A stretch of DNA of 64,000 bases from Vibrio orientalis CIP 102891 = ATCC 33934 (GTDB taxonomy: Bacteria; Pseudomonadota; Gammaproteobacteria; Enterobacterales; Vibrionaceae), in assembly GCF_000176235.1 (NCBI RefSeq), contig NZ_ACZV01000005.1:868001-932000 (forward strand), read 5' to 3'. The first letter of the stretch is position 1. Each line of letters begins with the position of its first letter. Shown one piece after another: positions 26,481-35,176 of the stretch. The position numbers and the translations under genes are program-made. Under the pieces are notes generated by a model that worked only from the letters and a program-made list of their open reading frames with translations, did not search any database and was not told the DNA's origin.

Positions 26481-28232
26481 TTAAAGCGCGTATTGGCTTC
26501 CATGGTATTTAGGATAGCGTTTAACGAAACCGTCTCGGCCATAGACACGAACTGAAAGCTGAATATAGCGGTCAAAGCTGCAGTACTGTTGGAAGAAACG
26601 ATTCAGTACATCACTAAAGGCTAAGAAGCCGCTTTGCGTATCGAGGGTGATTTCGATTTCAGTGCCAGGGCAAAAAACGTTTTTACCTAATATGCGCAGT
26701 GCTGAAACCTGCGAGCGCAATTTCACATCGCGGATCGTTTGAATTTCATCCGCAGGGAGTTGGCTACGGCTGCATAATCGAAGCATTTGCTTCAATGCTT
26801 CAGCTGGTTCATCGCTGTGTAATAAAGAGGAAAAGTTAGCATTGAGTAAGGCGACAAATTGCCAATGCAAATGAGGGTCTTGTTCTCTTGCAACAGGTGC
26901 TGAAGGTGGATAGATAGCGTAGAACTCTCCAGGCAAATTAATGCTTTCTAAACACTCGAAGTTGCCTTGAACAGAGCAGGCCGCTTTTCCATTCGTACAC
27001 AGCAACCGCGTACCATAAAGTCGGTTGAATTCTAGTTCTTGCTGGTTGTTTAAACTGATTGCAAGACGGAACTCGTTGTTGCTGTCACGTGTACACTGCC
27101 AATAGTCGGCACGCTTGTTGGAGCGGTAGCTATCTTTGAAAAGTGGAACTAATGGCTTTTCACCCATAGAGGTGATTTCAAACACTTCTTTGACTTCGAC
27201 GATTTCGATATCGTCATCACTATGGGCATCCGCATTGACAGGAACACTCAAGCTGCGCTGGTCATAGTTCGTTGGCTCGCCAGTTTTATCAAACAAGTTA
27301 ATGGCTGGAACAATGTTTAGCTTAAAGACGTGACGATCGAAGAGACGAATAAACTCTGTTGGCAAACTATGCATAAACAGGTTGAGTACGATCTCAGAAT
27401 GGTCGAATTTTGTGAGTGCCTTGTGGAACTCTTTAATACGGAAGAATTGACGTTTTTCTTTAAAGCAGAAAAACTCACTCACTAGTTGATAGCCGGAAAA
27501 CTGATTGCCTTTTTGTGGAAGAAAGCGGAAGTCTTCGTCACTGACACGACTCGATAAGTTTGCCGTGTCGAGTACGACGTGATGTTCACAAGAAGTGTCA
27601 GACACAGATATTGCCTGAGTCTCTGCAAGCAATAATTCAACAAGTGAATCAGCATTGTTCTCGAAACCTTGAACAAACAAGTCGAGATTATCGCAATCCA
27701 ACGAGCTGAAGTGCGTATCTGGATCCTGAGTTGATAGTTTGATCTGAATTACGCCTGTAGTTAACTCTGTACCACGAGGGCGATTGAACTTAAAGGGCGC
27801 GTTTGAAGCGTAAGTATCAAGAATTAAAAACGGCGTAGTCTGCAGATCATCAACGGTAGTAAATACGCAGTCCTTACCTTGCGTTGTCGCATTAAACTGA
27901 GACCCTTTTGGTAGCAATGTTGATTCTGCCAGGTCGGCGTCTTCGCCAAGTTCTAAATAGGCAACGCTTGGTATTGTTTGAATATAGCTAGGGTAGAGAA
28001 CACCTAATAGCCCCTCGATAACTTCAGGAAGCTGATCGGAAAGTTTCTTTTCTACAGACGCGTTGAGTAATGCGACACCATCAAGTAAGCGTGCAAGACT
28101 TGGATCTTCTATCTGCCCTTGGTGTATTTTTAGGCGCTCTGCATGCCCGGCGTGTTGCTGCCCAAATTGCCCTAGGGCACGACGTACTAATGTGAGTTCT
28201 TGCTCGTAATAGCGTAATAACGGATCACTCAT
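26481..28232 (-). CDS. tssF: T6SS baseplate protein TssF
   Basis: A 583-residue protein (VasA/ImpG family) opening with LLRYYEQELTLVRRALGQFG and carrying ARLLDGVALLNASVEKKL and LLGVLYPSYIQTIPSVAYLE, all typical of TssF. Two copies per wedge hold TssG and TssE at the baseplate. Its start overlaps the tssE end by 8 bases. Confidence 0.93.
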   Translation of the reverse strand: MSDPLLRYYEQELTLVRRALGQFGQQHAGHAERLKIHQGQIEDPSLARLLDGVALLNASVEKKLSDQLPEVIEGLLGVLYPSYIQTIPSVAYLELGEDADLAESTLLPKGSQFNATTQGKDCVFTTVDDLQTTPFLILDTYASNAPFKFNRPRGTELTTGVIQIKLSTQDPDTHFSSLDCDNLDLFVQGFENNADSLVELLLAETQAISVSDTSCEHHVVLDTANLSSRVSDEDFRFLPQKGNQFSGYQLVSEFFCFKEKRQFFRIKEFHKALTKFDHSEIVLNLFMHSLPTEFIRLFDRHVFKLNIVPAINLFDKTGEPTNYDQRSLSVPVNADAHSDDDIEIVEVKEVFEITSMGEKPLVPLFKDSYRSNKRADYWQCTRDSNNEFRLAISLNNQQELEFNRLYGTRLLCTNGKAACSVQGNFECLESINLPGEFYAIYPPSAPVAREQDPHLHWQFVALLNANFSSLLHSDEPAEALKQMLRLCSRSQLPADEIQTIRDVKLRSQVSALRILGKNVFCPGTEIEITLDTQSGFLAFSDVLNRFFQQYCSFDRYIQLSVRVYGRDGFVKRYPKYHGSQYAL

Positions 28233-28650
28233 AACTGTCCTCCGTCATTAAGGTTTTTAAATTGTTCAGTGATATTTTTGAGTCAAAGATAAGGTCTTTC
28301 TGCCCTTGGTCTGTTTTCGCTTTTGCCACAATGCTGAACGCAATCGCGTTTTCGTTCTCTTTACGCTCACCCAGTTCAACCAACACCTTGGTCAGTCTTG
28401 GTTCGAAGTGGGTGATGTAACGTTCTAAGCGAAGTGCGAGCTGAGTTTGATCTAAGCTGGCGCTAAGTAATTGCACATCTTCGATACCAAAACGAAAGTT
28501 AGAACGTTGAAGTTCAGTGAAGCGGTCATCAATCTCGACAAGAGACGCTTCTGATTCGAGAAGGCGAGTTAAATGATACTTGATATCTTCAATGTCACCG
28601 TTTGACGTTGAGGTATCTGTTGGTTGAATAAATGCCTGCCAAAAACTCAT
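28225..28650 (-). CDS. tssE: T6SS baseplate protein TssE (gp25-like)
   Basis: A 141-residue protein with the GPW/gp25 fold: IEDIKYHLTRLLESEAS at the N-terminal part, FGIEDVQ, LRLERYITHFEPRLTKVLVEL in the core. TssE initiates sheath polymerisation. The ATG shares one base with the stop codon of the upstream tssC paralogue (TAATG), which implies coupled translation. Confidence 0.88.
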   Translation of the reverse strand: MSFWQAFIQPTDTSTSNGDIEDIKYHLTRLLESEASLVEIDDRFTELQRSNFRFGIEDVQLLSASLDQTQLALRLERYITHFEPRLTKVLVELGERKENENAIAFSIVAKAKTDQGQKDLIFDSKISLNNLKTLMTEDSYE

Positions 28651-30038
28651 TACGCCACCTCGTCAAACTCTGTGGTCAGGACAACCTCACCAGAGAAGTG
28701 ATCGTATTGATATTGAGGAACCATACGTAATGTACAAGAAAAACTGCCCGCACTATGTGGTGACTCTGCGATAGAAACCTTGGCAAAACTTAGCGGGTAC
28801 TTTGATAGTGTCTCTTCATTTGCAAAAGACACGTTGCTGGAAAATTTTTCGATCCAGTGCGTCAGAAACAGCTCACACTCCGCTGCTGTATTAAAGCTAC
28901 CGATCATTTCTCGCACTTGTACTTTCAAGTAGTGTGCAATACGGCAAGACATTAAGCTGGTTTGAATCTGGGTAAGAACTTTCTCGTTGTCTGTTCCGCC
29001 GCTCAACCAAATAGAATTATTGCCGTTAAAATAGAATTTTTCGCTCAAGACACTTTTCGTCAGTGGGATAAAGCCATTTTGTGCATAGAAGGTCGAAATT
29101 TGGCCAAATAACACCACGTCGGTTTCTGGCTTATTTAGAAACTGGCTGGTATGAAGATCGATATTTGCCAGCGCGCCTTGTGACTTATCGTTCCAGCGAG
29201 ATTTTAGAAAACCAAACCAATTTACTCGGTGATATTCACGCATGATGGTTGCGACAAACGCAAACGTTGCGTTGCCCCACAAGCCTTGGCCAGACTCATT
29301 ATAGATAAAGCCAACTTTTTCATTTTCGTATCGGCTTCGCATACGAATTGATGGCATGACTAAACCGAGAAACTTGGAAGAGGTTTTATTTCTTAGCGCT
29401 TGCCAAGGTTGGTAGTCTTCGCCATGAAGGATTTTGTTTATTCGTTTAGTATCGGAAAGCCAATCTGCCGTCGACTGGACAAAGAAATCCTCAGCAGGCG
29501 AGAACAGCATTGGACAGAGGGTCATTTCCCCTAATTTGCTAAGAAGCTCTAAAGTAAAGAGATCGTCATAATCGGCGTCGAAATCCATATCTAGAGAGAT
29601 CTTGTGGGTGAACATCATGCAGCCAAAAGGCTGGCCACCCAACGTATTTAGTTCTCGGTTGCCAATCTTATTAAACAGGTCTGTGGCTTTTATCGTATAG
29701 GCTTGGTTTACATCGCTAGAGACTTCTTCCCACGACATATCAAGTAGCTTAAGCTTGGTCCGTTGTTTGCTAACTGGCAGCTTTGCTAGGCCTTCTAGCC
29801 CGAGCCAACTTGAATGCAGATTTTGAAAGTCTTCATGATGGATGATTTGATCCATCTGCTGGGAGATGTTTTTATCGAGCTCGACAATAAGGCGAGAAAC
29901 ATTACTGATGAGTTGCCCTTTACTTGTTAAAGCATCAGGCATTACATCAAACAACATAGAGAGAGACTCTGATAAAAAGTCGCTCTCTGTGCTGTCTAAT
30001 AACGTGAAGTCGTGCTGCCATTTAGAATCAAGATTCAT
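28650..30038 (-). CDS. Second, divergent TssC-like sheath protein
   Basis: A protein of about 462 residues that aligns by eye with the TssC at 30102-31586: SSWLGLEGLAKLPVSKQRTKLKLLDMSWEEV against the corresponding WRGLQKLVKESELGRDLKIKMVDYSQEEL; LGGQPFGCMMFTHKISLD against AGGEPYGTFIGDYEFSAK; and CRIAHYLKVQVREMIGSF against GRIAHYLKVMGRDKLGSN. It is thus a paralogue of the large sheath subunit. The start is uncertain: candidates are ATG at 30047 or 30038, both after an AAGGA and after the hairpin at 30074-30092; a TTG at 30098 would lie inside the hairpin. I chose 30038. Its role (minor sheath variant, cap or baseplate adaptor) is not known to me. Confidence 0.8.
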   Translation of the reverse strand: MNLDSKWQHDFTLLDSTESDFLSESLSMLFDVMPDALTSKGQLISNVSRLIVELDKNISQQMDQIIHHEDFQNLHSSWLGLEGLAKLPVSKQRTKLKLLDMSWEEVSSDVNQAYTIKATDLFNKIGNRELNTLGGQPFGCMMFTHKISLDMDFDADYDDLFTLELLSKLGEMTLCPMLFSPAEDFFVQSTADWLSDTKRINKILHGEDYQPWQALRNKTSSKFLGLVMPSIRMRSRYENEKVGFIYNESGQGLWGNATFAFVATIMREYHRVNWFGFLKSRWNDKSQGALANIDLHTSQFLNKPETDVVLFGQISTFYAQNGFIPLTKSVLSEKFYFNGNNSIWLSGGTDNEKVLTQIQTSLMSCRIAHYLKVQVREMIGSFNTAAECELFLTHWIEKFSSNVSFANEETLSKYPLSFAKVSIAESPHSAGSFSCTLRMVPQYQYDHFSGEVVLTTEFDEVA

Positions 30039-30073
30039 ATCCAACATCGTCCTTGAAAAATAATGGGGAAAAG

Positions 30074-30092
30074 AAGGCCGGACTAGCCGGCC
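30074..30092 (-). terminator. GC-rich hairpin between tssC and its paralogue (attenuator candidate)
   Basis: GGCCGG-ACTAG-CCGGCC is a perfect 6-bp GC-only stem 9 bases after the tssC stop; on the minus strand it is followed by a T-rich stretch (TTCTTTTCCCC). It has terminator form with an imperfect tail, so partial read-through is likely. This would keep Hcp, TssB and TssC, needed in large amounts, above the downstream proteins. Confidence 0.6.
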
Positions 30093-30101
30093 TATCAATG
30101 A

Positions 30102-31586
30102 TTAGCCTGGGATTTTGGCAACCATACGAACTGACGTGGTCAGCTCTTCAAGTTGTAGCCAAGGACGTAGGTGGGCAACAGCAGAGTATGCGCCCGGGCG
30201 ACCTGGTTGTTCTACAACTTCAATGCGTGATTCCGCAAGCGGTGTTTTCGCACGTTGTTCGTTACCAATCGCACCCGCATTGGTGTATTGGTCGATCCAA
30301 AGCTGAAGTTCACGCTGAATATCAGGAGCTTCAAGGTTTGAACCTAACTTGTCTCGGCCCATCACTTTTAGATAATGAGCGATGCGGCCACTTGCCATGA
30401 TGTACGGTAGGCGAGCAGAGATCGCGGCATTCGCTGTTGCGTCAGGATCGGTATAAGTCTTAGGTTGCTGCGTTGTTTGACCACCGATAAATACGCCGTA
30501 GTTGCTATTTTTGTAGTGAACAAGCGGAAGGAAGCCTAGATCGCTGAGCTCTTTCTCACGCTCATCCGTTAGGTTAACTTCTGTTGGACATTGCTGAACT
30601 AGGTCACCAGCTTCCGTCTTGTAGGTAAGGTTAGGTAGGTTCTCTACTTTACCACCATTATCAAGACCACGAATCGAAGTACACCAACCAGAAGCTGTGT
30701 ACGCTTGAGTCATTTTAAGACCCAAATCGTAGGCTGCGTTAGACCAAACAAGCTCATCGTTGCTCGCTGGATTTGGATTGCCATCCATATCCGTACCAAG
30801 CTCTTCATAGTCGAATAAGCTTGTGCCTAAACCTTTCGCACCGTATGGCAAACGAGCCATAGTACGAGGAAGCGTTAGTGTTACGTAACGAGCATCGTCA
30901 CTCTGACGGAATGAGTTCCATGCTGCGTACGCTGGTGAGTCAAAGCCTGCTGCTACTGGCTTACCTTCGTCGAATGTTGTGAAATCATTGAATTCGAACA
31001 TTTGTGCATTGGCTGCTGCAACGAATGGTGCGTGACACGCCGCGGCAACTTCACCCATGTAGCGAAGTAGGGCTACGTCTTCATCTTTTGCACTAAATTC
31101 ATAGTCACCAATGAATGTACCGTATGGTTCACCACCGGCCGTACCAAATTCACCTTGGTAGACAGCGTTGAATAGTGGGCTACGGTCAATAGCAGGTGCA
31201 TCTTCAAACTGTTCTAGCAGCTCTTCTTGGCTGTAGTCGACCATTTTGATTTTTAGGTCGCGACCAAGTTCGCTTTCTTTTACCAGTTTCTGTAGACCAC
31301 GCCATGAACCTTCCAGTTTTTGGAAGTCTTTTTGCTGCATAACCTGAGAAAGCTGACTAGAGAGTTTTTTATCGATCTCAGAAATAGCATTCTCAATGGT
31401 TTTAGTTAGGTTTTTGTCCCATGTCACTGTACCTGAAAGGGCTTGCTCGGCTAGAACAGAGAAGAGCTCTTTGGTGGTATCAGCAGGTGTTTGCGTTGTT
31501 GCTTCAATCGCTCTATCAAGGAAGCTCAGAGCACCTTCGGCAGCGCCAGCTTCCGCTTGGGTTTGGTTTTCAGCTTCTGTGCTCAT
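30102..31586 (-). CDS. tssC: T6SS sheath large subunit TssC (VipB)
   Basis: A 494-residue cytoplasmic protein with all TssC hallmarks: SWRGLQKLVKESE, the FGTAGGEPYGTFIGDYEF core, the LPRTMARLPYGAK segment, and C-terminal GAYSAVAHLRPWLQLEEL. Together with TssB it forms the contractile sheath. Its ATG shares one base with the tssB stop (TAATG). Length matches canonical TssC (about 490), so I take this copy as the main sheath protein. Confidence 0.95.
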   Translation of the reverse strand: MSTEAENQTQAEAGAAEGALSFLDRAIEATTQTPADTTKELFSVLAEQALSGTVTWDKNLTKTIENAISEIDKKLSSQLSQVMQQKDFQKLEGSWRGLQKLVKESELGRDLKIKMVDYSQEELLEQFEDAPAIDRSPLFNAVYQGEFGTAGGEPYGTFIGDYEFSAKDEDVALLRYMGEVAAACHAPFVAAANAQMFEFNDFTTFDEGKPVAAGFDSPAYAAWNSFRQSDDARYVTLTLPRTMARLPYGAKGLGTSLFDYEELGTDMDGNPNPASNDELVWSNAAYDLGLKMTQAYTASGWCTSIRGLDNGGKVENLPNLTYKTEAGDLVQQCPTEVNLTDEREKELSDLGFLPLVHYKNSNYGVFIGGQTTQQPKTYTDPDATANAAISARLPYIMASGRIAHYLKVMGRDKLGSNLEAPDIQRELQLWIDQYTNAGAIGNEQRAKTPLAESRIEVVEQPGRPGAYSAVAHLRPWLQLEELTTSVRMVAKIPG

Positions 31587-32089
31587 TATTCATCTCCCTC
31601 TTTTTTAATGCCGAGTTCATCAGAAAGTGCATTGATAGTATCTGCACTCTGCAGTACTTCTTTTAGTAACTTTTCGAGGTCGCGAGAGCGGTCGGCCTTA
31701 GAAAGTAGAACTTTTAGCTGATTACGAGTTTCAACAAGCTTTTTAAGAGGTTCCACCTGTTCAACAATCGCTTCAGGCTCGAAGTCTTTCATTGAATTGA
31801 ATGCTAGGTTCGCTTCAAATTGGCTATCGTCATCAGCCAAAACATTGTCTACTTTCATGCTTAGCTCTGGACCAACACGCTTCATAACGTTGTCAAAGTT
31901 ATCTTTGTCTACGTTGTAGAACGTACGTTCCTCGACATCTTCTTTGTCTTGCTTATGACCTGAGTAGTCACCAATTACCCCAACAACAAATGGGAGTTCT
32001 TTGGTTTCTACAGCGCCATTGGTTTCCACATCGTAAGTGATACTTACGCGGTTTTTACTTACGCGTTTGTGTTGGGAATTTAGTGCCAC
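31586..32089 (-). CDS. tssB: T6SS sheath small subunit TssB (VipA)
   Basis: A 167-residue protein with the signatures NRVSITYDVETNGA and KELPFVVGVIGDYSG, and ADDDSQFEANLAF in the middle. It pairs with TssC and carries the ClpV-binding helix seen in the family. It begins at a GTG preceded by an excellent AAAGGAG ribosome site, 19 bases after hcp. Confidence 0.94.
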   Translation of the reverse strand: MALNSQHKRVSKNRVSITYDVETNGAVETKELPFVVGVIGDYSGHKQDKEDVEERTFYNVDKDNFDNVMKRVGPELSMKVDNVLADDDSQFEANLAFNSMKDFEPEAIVEQVEPLKKLVETRNQLKVLLSKADRSRDLEKLLKEVLQSADTINALSDELGIKKEGDE

Positions 32090-32108
32090 GGTGGATCTCC
32101 TTTTTCAA

Positions 32109-32630
32109 TTATGATGCGGTAGAGGTTACTTTCGCTGTCGTTGCATCGAAGCCCACTTCAGGACCTTTCTCAATCTTGCCGCCTTCACCTTCGATGTAGT
32201 ACGCCTTAGAAATTTCAGTGTACGTCAGGCTAAATGATTCATTTGGAAGCGTACCGTCTGAAGCTGCCATGTTGTAGCTAGACATGCGAGCCGCTTTAAG
32301 AGTAAGAATTAGATAAGGATCGGCACCAGAACCTTCACGGTTAGGTTTCGTCATAACGATTTCAACTGTTTTGCCTTCACCGCCTGGAGCGTATAAGAAA
32401 GTCGTTAGGTGAGGTGTTGCACCGTCACAACCACGAGTTACGTTTACTTCACCTAGTGCAACCATGCCTTGGTCTGCGTTGTTAGCATTACCAACGTCGA
32501 TACCTACGCCACGTACAGCATTCCAAGTGATAGTATCAATAGCAAAAAAGCCATCTTTACCACCAATTTTCTCTACTGTAGCTGCACCTTTAGGTTTCGT
32601 GCCGTCGATTCTCATGAAAATAGAAGCCAT
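32109..32630 (-). CDS. hcp: T6SS tube protein Hcp (TssD)
   Basis: A 173-residue protein of the Hcp family (MASIFMRIDGTKPKGAATVEK, then GFFAIDTITWNAVRG, and ESFSLTYTEISKAYYIEGEGG). Hexamers stack to form the inner tube that is fired out of the cell and can carry small effectors. It is placed between tssA (28 bases) and tssB (19 bases), not at a separate hcp-vgrG site as in V. cholerae. There is no C-terminal effector extension. Confidence 0.93.
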   Translation of the reverse strand: MASIFMRIDGTKPKGAATVEKIGGKDGFFAIDTITWNAVRGVGIDVGNANNADQGMVALGEVNVTRGCDGATPHLTTFLYAPGGEGKTVEIVMTKPNREGSGADPYLILTLKAARMSSYNMAASDGTLPNESFSLTYTEISKAYYIEGEGGKIEKGPEVGFDATTAKVTSTAS

Positions 32631-32658
32631 TTTATTCTCCTTTGCTATCTAGCATTAT

Positions 32659-34098
32659 TTACCACTCAAAGTCGCTAAGATTGTCTGACGACTTAGAGGA
32701 GCTTTCTTCAGTTTTTATCGGTTGGGTAGGTACACTCTCTTCTGTAGGAAGGGTAACGGAAGAAGGTGACGATTGAGCGACTTCTGCTTGATTAATTACA
32801 GGGCTGCTCATGTTTACAGTTGGAGATAACGCTTCTCCTTTATCAGCAAGGTCAACTTTGTCTAAGTTATCCATGCCTGTTAATTGATTTATGTGTTCCA
32901 TGACGTTGCTATTTCCGCCAGTCATCTCCTGCAGGAGTTCTGGTAGGCTCATATAGCCCCAGCGTATTGCTCGTTCAAGTAAGAAGGAGATAGGGCTATG
33001 CGGCTCAGTCGCTTTGAAATACTCTGCGATTTTTCTCAGCTCTTGGAATGCGTGATCGCGAGATGCAAGGTGACCAACGCTGGTAAAAGCTGCGGTATTG
33101 GTCACTAGAGCTTGGTTGAGTGATGGAGAAGCGCCGTTTGCGGTCGCGTTACTTGTTGTCGCAGCGGGCTCTGCGGATCGCGTATTGTTCGATGTTGCAG
33201 CTATTTCCACTGCAGGTTCAGTAACAGTCGCTTCAGGGGCGACTTCTGTGCTTGCTTCTTCAACGGTTTCCTCTTTACGAGGTAGGAATTCATCGTCGAG
33301 TGGCCAGTTGGCAAATTTCTCTTCTGTTAAGAATCGAATCGCGTTTATTGAGTTGGCGATATTGGCTTTGACAAAACGGAAGCTTGTCGGTGTAACGCCG
33401 ATTGCCTGACACTCCTTTGCGATGGCCGCTTCTGCCTCTGAAAAGTGTTGATAGCTCTGAGAAAGCAGCATTACCGTCTCTTCAACTTCAGAAGAGAATT
33501 GGCTCTGAGCGGTTTCTTTAAGGGCGGATAGCTCTCCAGAACGCTCAGCCCTTAAATAATCACCATAGGTAATTTCATCAATTAGGCTGATAAGTTGGAG
33601 AGGCATGAAGAGCGCAGTGGAGTCGTTACTCTCACCGACAAGCTGAAGCAATGGCTTGATTCTAAACTCGGCTAATTCTTTTGCGACTCCCTGTTCATCA
33701 CTACTCTTAACCTTATTTTCAGGTAGGGTCGGGTGAAGTGTCGACCAGTAGCGTTCAATAAGCTCAGTTAGTACTTTCGTTGAGTCTGCGAGCGCTTGAT
33801 AAGGTTTAGTTGTAAACAACTGACTCGCGATATACCAACCTAAAAGCTCAATGTCTTTAGTCGACTTAGTCAATGCATCGAATGTATCTTGTCTTAGCTG
33901 GGCCCAATTGGAATCGTTCGTGTCTAGTAATGTTTCGTCGCTTGAAGCATCAGGAGTCTCAATAAGTTGACGGAAAGAGGATTGGGCGGTGTTGTAGCTG
34001 TTACGAAGAGAACGGTATGCCGATCGATCTAACTTCAGGTATGTTCCTGTTGCTGCTTCATCTGAAATTGGCGCCAATAAACTTTCGATATCTACCAT
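32659..34098 (-). CDS. tssA: T6SS cap/initiation protein TssA
   Basis: A 479-residue cytoplasmic protein with the N-terminal ImpA_N domain (MVDIESLLAPIS...GTYLKLDRSAYRSLRNSYNTA). A variable low-complexity middle follows (about 280-345, rich in Ala, Thr, Glu), then a short C-terminal region with FQELRKIAEYFKATEPHSPISFLLERAIRWG, a motif of the short TssA class. It is the first gene of the large T6SS block. GGAAG lies 5 bases before its ATG, and a 209-base gap upstream probably holds the block promoter. The acidic Ser/Glu-rich tail of about 50 residues is unusual. Confidence 0.88.
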   Translation of the reverse strand: MVDIESLLAPISDEAATGTYLKLDRSAYRSLRNSYNTAQSSFRQLIETPDASSDETLLDTNDSNWAQLRQDTFDALTKSTKDIELLGWYIASQLFTTKPYQALADSTKVLTELIERYWSTLHPTLPENKVKSSDEQGVAKELAEFRIKPLLQLVGESNDSTALFMPLQLISLIDEITYGDYLRAERSGELSALKETAQSQFSSEVEETVMLLSQSYQHFSEAEAAIAKECQAIGVTPTSFRFVKANIANSINAIRFLTEEKFANWPLDDEFLPRKEETVEEASTEVAPEATVTEPAVEIAATSNNTRSAEPAATTSNATANGASPSLNQALVTNTAAFTSVGHLASRDHAFQELRKIAEYFKATEPHSPISFLLERAIRWGYMSLPELLQEMTGGNSNVMEHINQLTGMDNLDKVDLADKGEALSPTVNMSSPVINQAEVAQSSPSSVTLPTEESVPTQPIKTEESSSKSSDNLSDFEW

Positions 34099-34307
34099 AC
34101 GACTTCCGTTGCTTGGGTGTAACGACTTGGTTAATGCAAGTGGTTGTTTAATTGTTAGATTAGGAGTTTTCCTACATAGGTATAGTCTAGGGTTATTTTA
34201 TAAAAAGGCTCGTTCAAAATGACTATTTACTTAAAAAGGTGATCTGTATCTAGAAAATTGGACGGATGACGGTTAAAAAGTAGTAAATCCTTGTTTGTGA
34301 AATGGTT
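34099..34307 (-). promoter_or_regulatory. Gap between PAAR and tssA, probable promoter of the main T6SS block
   Basis: This 209-base AT-rich stretch contains no ORF or tRNA. It is the only large gap in the 26.7-kb T6SS region on the minus strand. I found no good match to a sigma-54 (-24/-12) element on the minus strand and could only see weak sigma-70-like elements (TTGAAC and TATACC-like hexamers with poor spacing). No strong intrinsic terminator follows PAAR. Confidence 0.4.
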
Positions 34308-34607
34308 TTATCCACCGATTAAGACTGTGGGCATACCTAGGACTATCGAGCCGCCATGGGCTGTCGTATCGCCCATCCGTGCGGCAGGTTTGTTCATAAT
34401 AAGGACCGTAGCACTGCCTTTAATTATTGAGTCAGGTGGCCCGACACAGACGCACATGTCACCCATTGTCGCCGCTGGCATGTTGCCAATAAGGACGGTT
34501 GGCACGCCAGGGCCTGTAATTGGGCCTCCGACATGAGGTATCGGCGGAACGGCAGGCGTTTGCATTGGGCAAACGTGCATATCAGTCAGTCTTGCTGCTA
34601 AGGTCAT
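34308..34607 (-). CDS. PAAR-repeat spike-tip protein
   Basis: A 99-residue protein (from MTLAARL; GGAGGAG directly upstream) built of PAAR motifs: DMHVCPMQTPAVPPIPHVGGPI, then VLIGNMPAATMGDMCVC, VLIMNKPAARMGD, and GTTVLIG-type endings. PAAR proteins sharpen the VgrG spike and recruit effectors. This one has no toxin extension. Its ATG overlaps the stop codon of the upstream gene (ATGA), so vgrG, the 190-aa gene and PAAR are coupled. Confidence 0.92.
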   Translation of the reverse strand: MTLAARLTDMHVCPMQTPAVPPIPHVGGPITGPGVPTVLIGNMPAATMGDMCVCVGPPDSIIKGSATVLIMNKPAARMGDTTAHGGSIVLGMPTVLIGG

Positions 34608-35176
34608 GCTGCTCCTCCATTGCCACCGCATGCGATATCGATAACGTAAGTCATTGAATTAGTATAGTAGTCATCTGCGTTATTCCAAGTTGGCAATGCT
34701 GCAGAATGGTTGATCGCCCCGGCAACGGCTTTAGCAAACAAGAAAGGATCTGGCAGTACTACCGGTAAGTCTGGAGAGACAATACTTCCCGAACCGTTCC
34801 AAAACACTGCTTGCGCTAGCCAAGAGGGGCCACAATTGAGTTCCAATCGACTAGAAAGCAGTTCAGCCTTACGTCTTAGCTCTTCGCTAGGCGAGTGGAC
34901 CCACTGTTGAGCCGTTTGGATACACTGCATTTGACTGGCGCTCCAAACGTCTTTTCTTTGTAGTAGACACAGGCTAGCCCACCAAATCGCTTCTCTTACT
35001 GGCAGAGCATGCGCGAGAAATTGAATCAAATCGTTATTGAGCTCGTTAGAGCGCAATGCTTGTATTGATTCGTCAATCGTCAGGTCTGGATTTAGCACGG
35101 CCGTTGCTTCTTCTGACGCTTTGAATCTAGGTAGAATTTGCCCGCAGGTTTGATATGGGATTTTTTTATAACTCAT
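34604..35176 (-). CDS. VgrG-PAAR-linked protein of unknown function
   Basis: A 190-residue cytoplasmic-looking protein without signal peptide or membrane helix. It is helical, with a Trp-rich core (LPVREAIWWASLCLL, WVHSPSEELRRKAELLSSRLE, SWLAQAVFWNGSGSI) and a C-terminal segment that ends CGGNGGAA. It resembles the DUF6931-type proteins found between vgrG and PAAR genes, but I am not certain of the family number. Its start shares one base with the vgrG stop (TAATG), and its end overlaps the PAAR start. This tight placement suggests a role in loading or assembling the VgrG-PAAR spike, an inference from context only. Confidence 0.65.
   Translation of the reverse strand: MSYKKIPYQTCGQILPRFKASEEATAVLNPDLTIDESIQALRSNELNNDLIQFLAHALPVREAIWWASLCLLQRKDVWSASQMQCIQTAQQWVHSPSEELRRKAELLSSRLELNCGPSWLAQAVFWNGSGSIVSPDLPVVLPDPFLFAKAVAGAINHSAALPTWNNADDYYTNSMTYVIDIACGGNGGAA

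Noticed and set aside
30039..30098. Longer N-terminus for the second TssC starting with TTG at 30098
   Set aside because: The extra residues would be encoded by the GC-rich hairpin and have no similarity to the TssC N-terminus; an AAGGA precedes the later ATGs.
34099..34307. Possible sigma-54 promoter upstream of tssA
   Set aside because: Only a partial TGCAA on the plus strand; no GG-N10-GC pair at the right distance on the minus strand.
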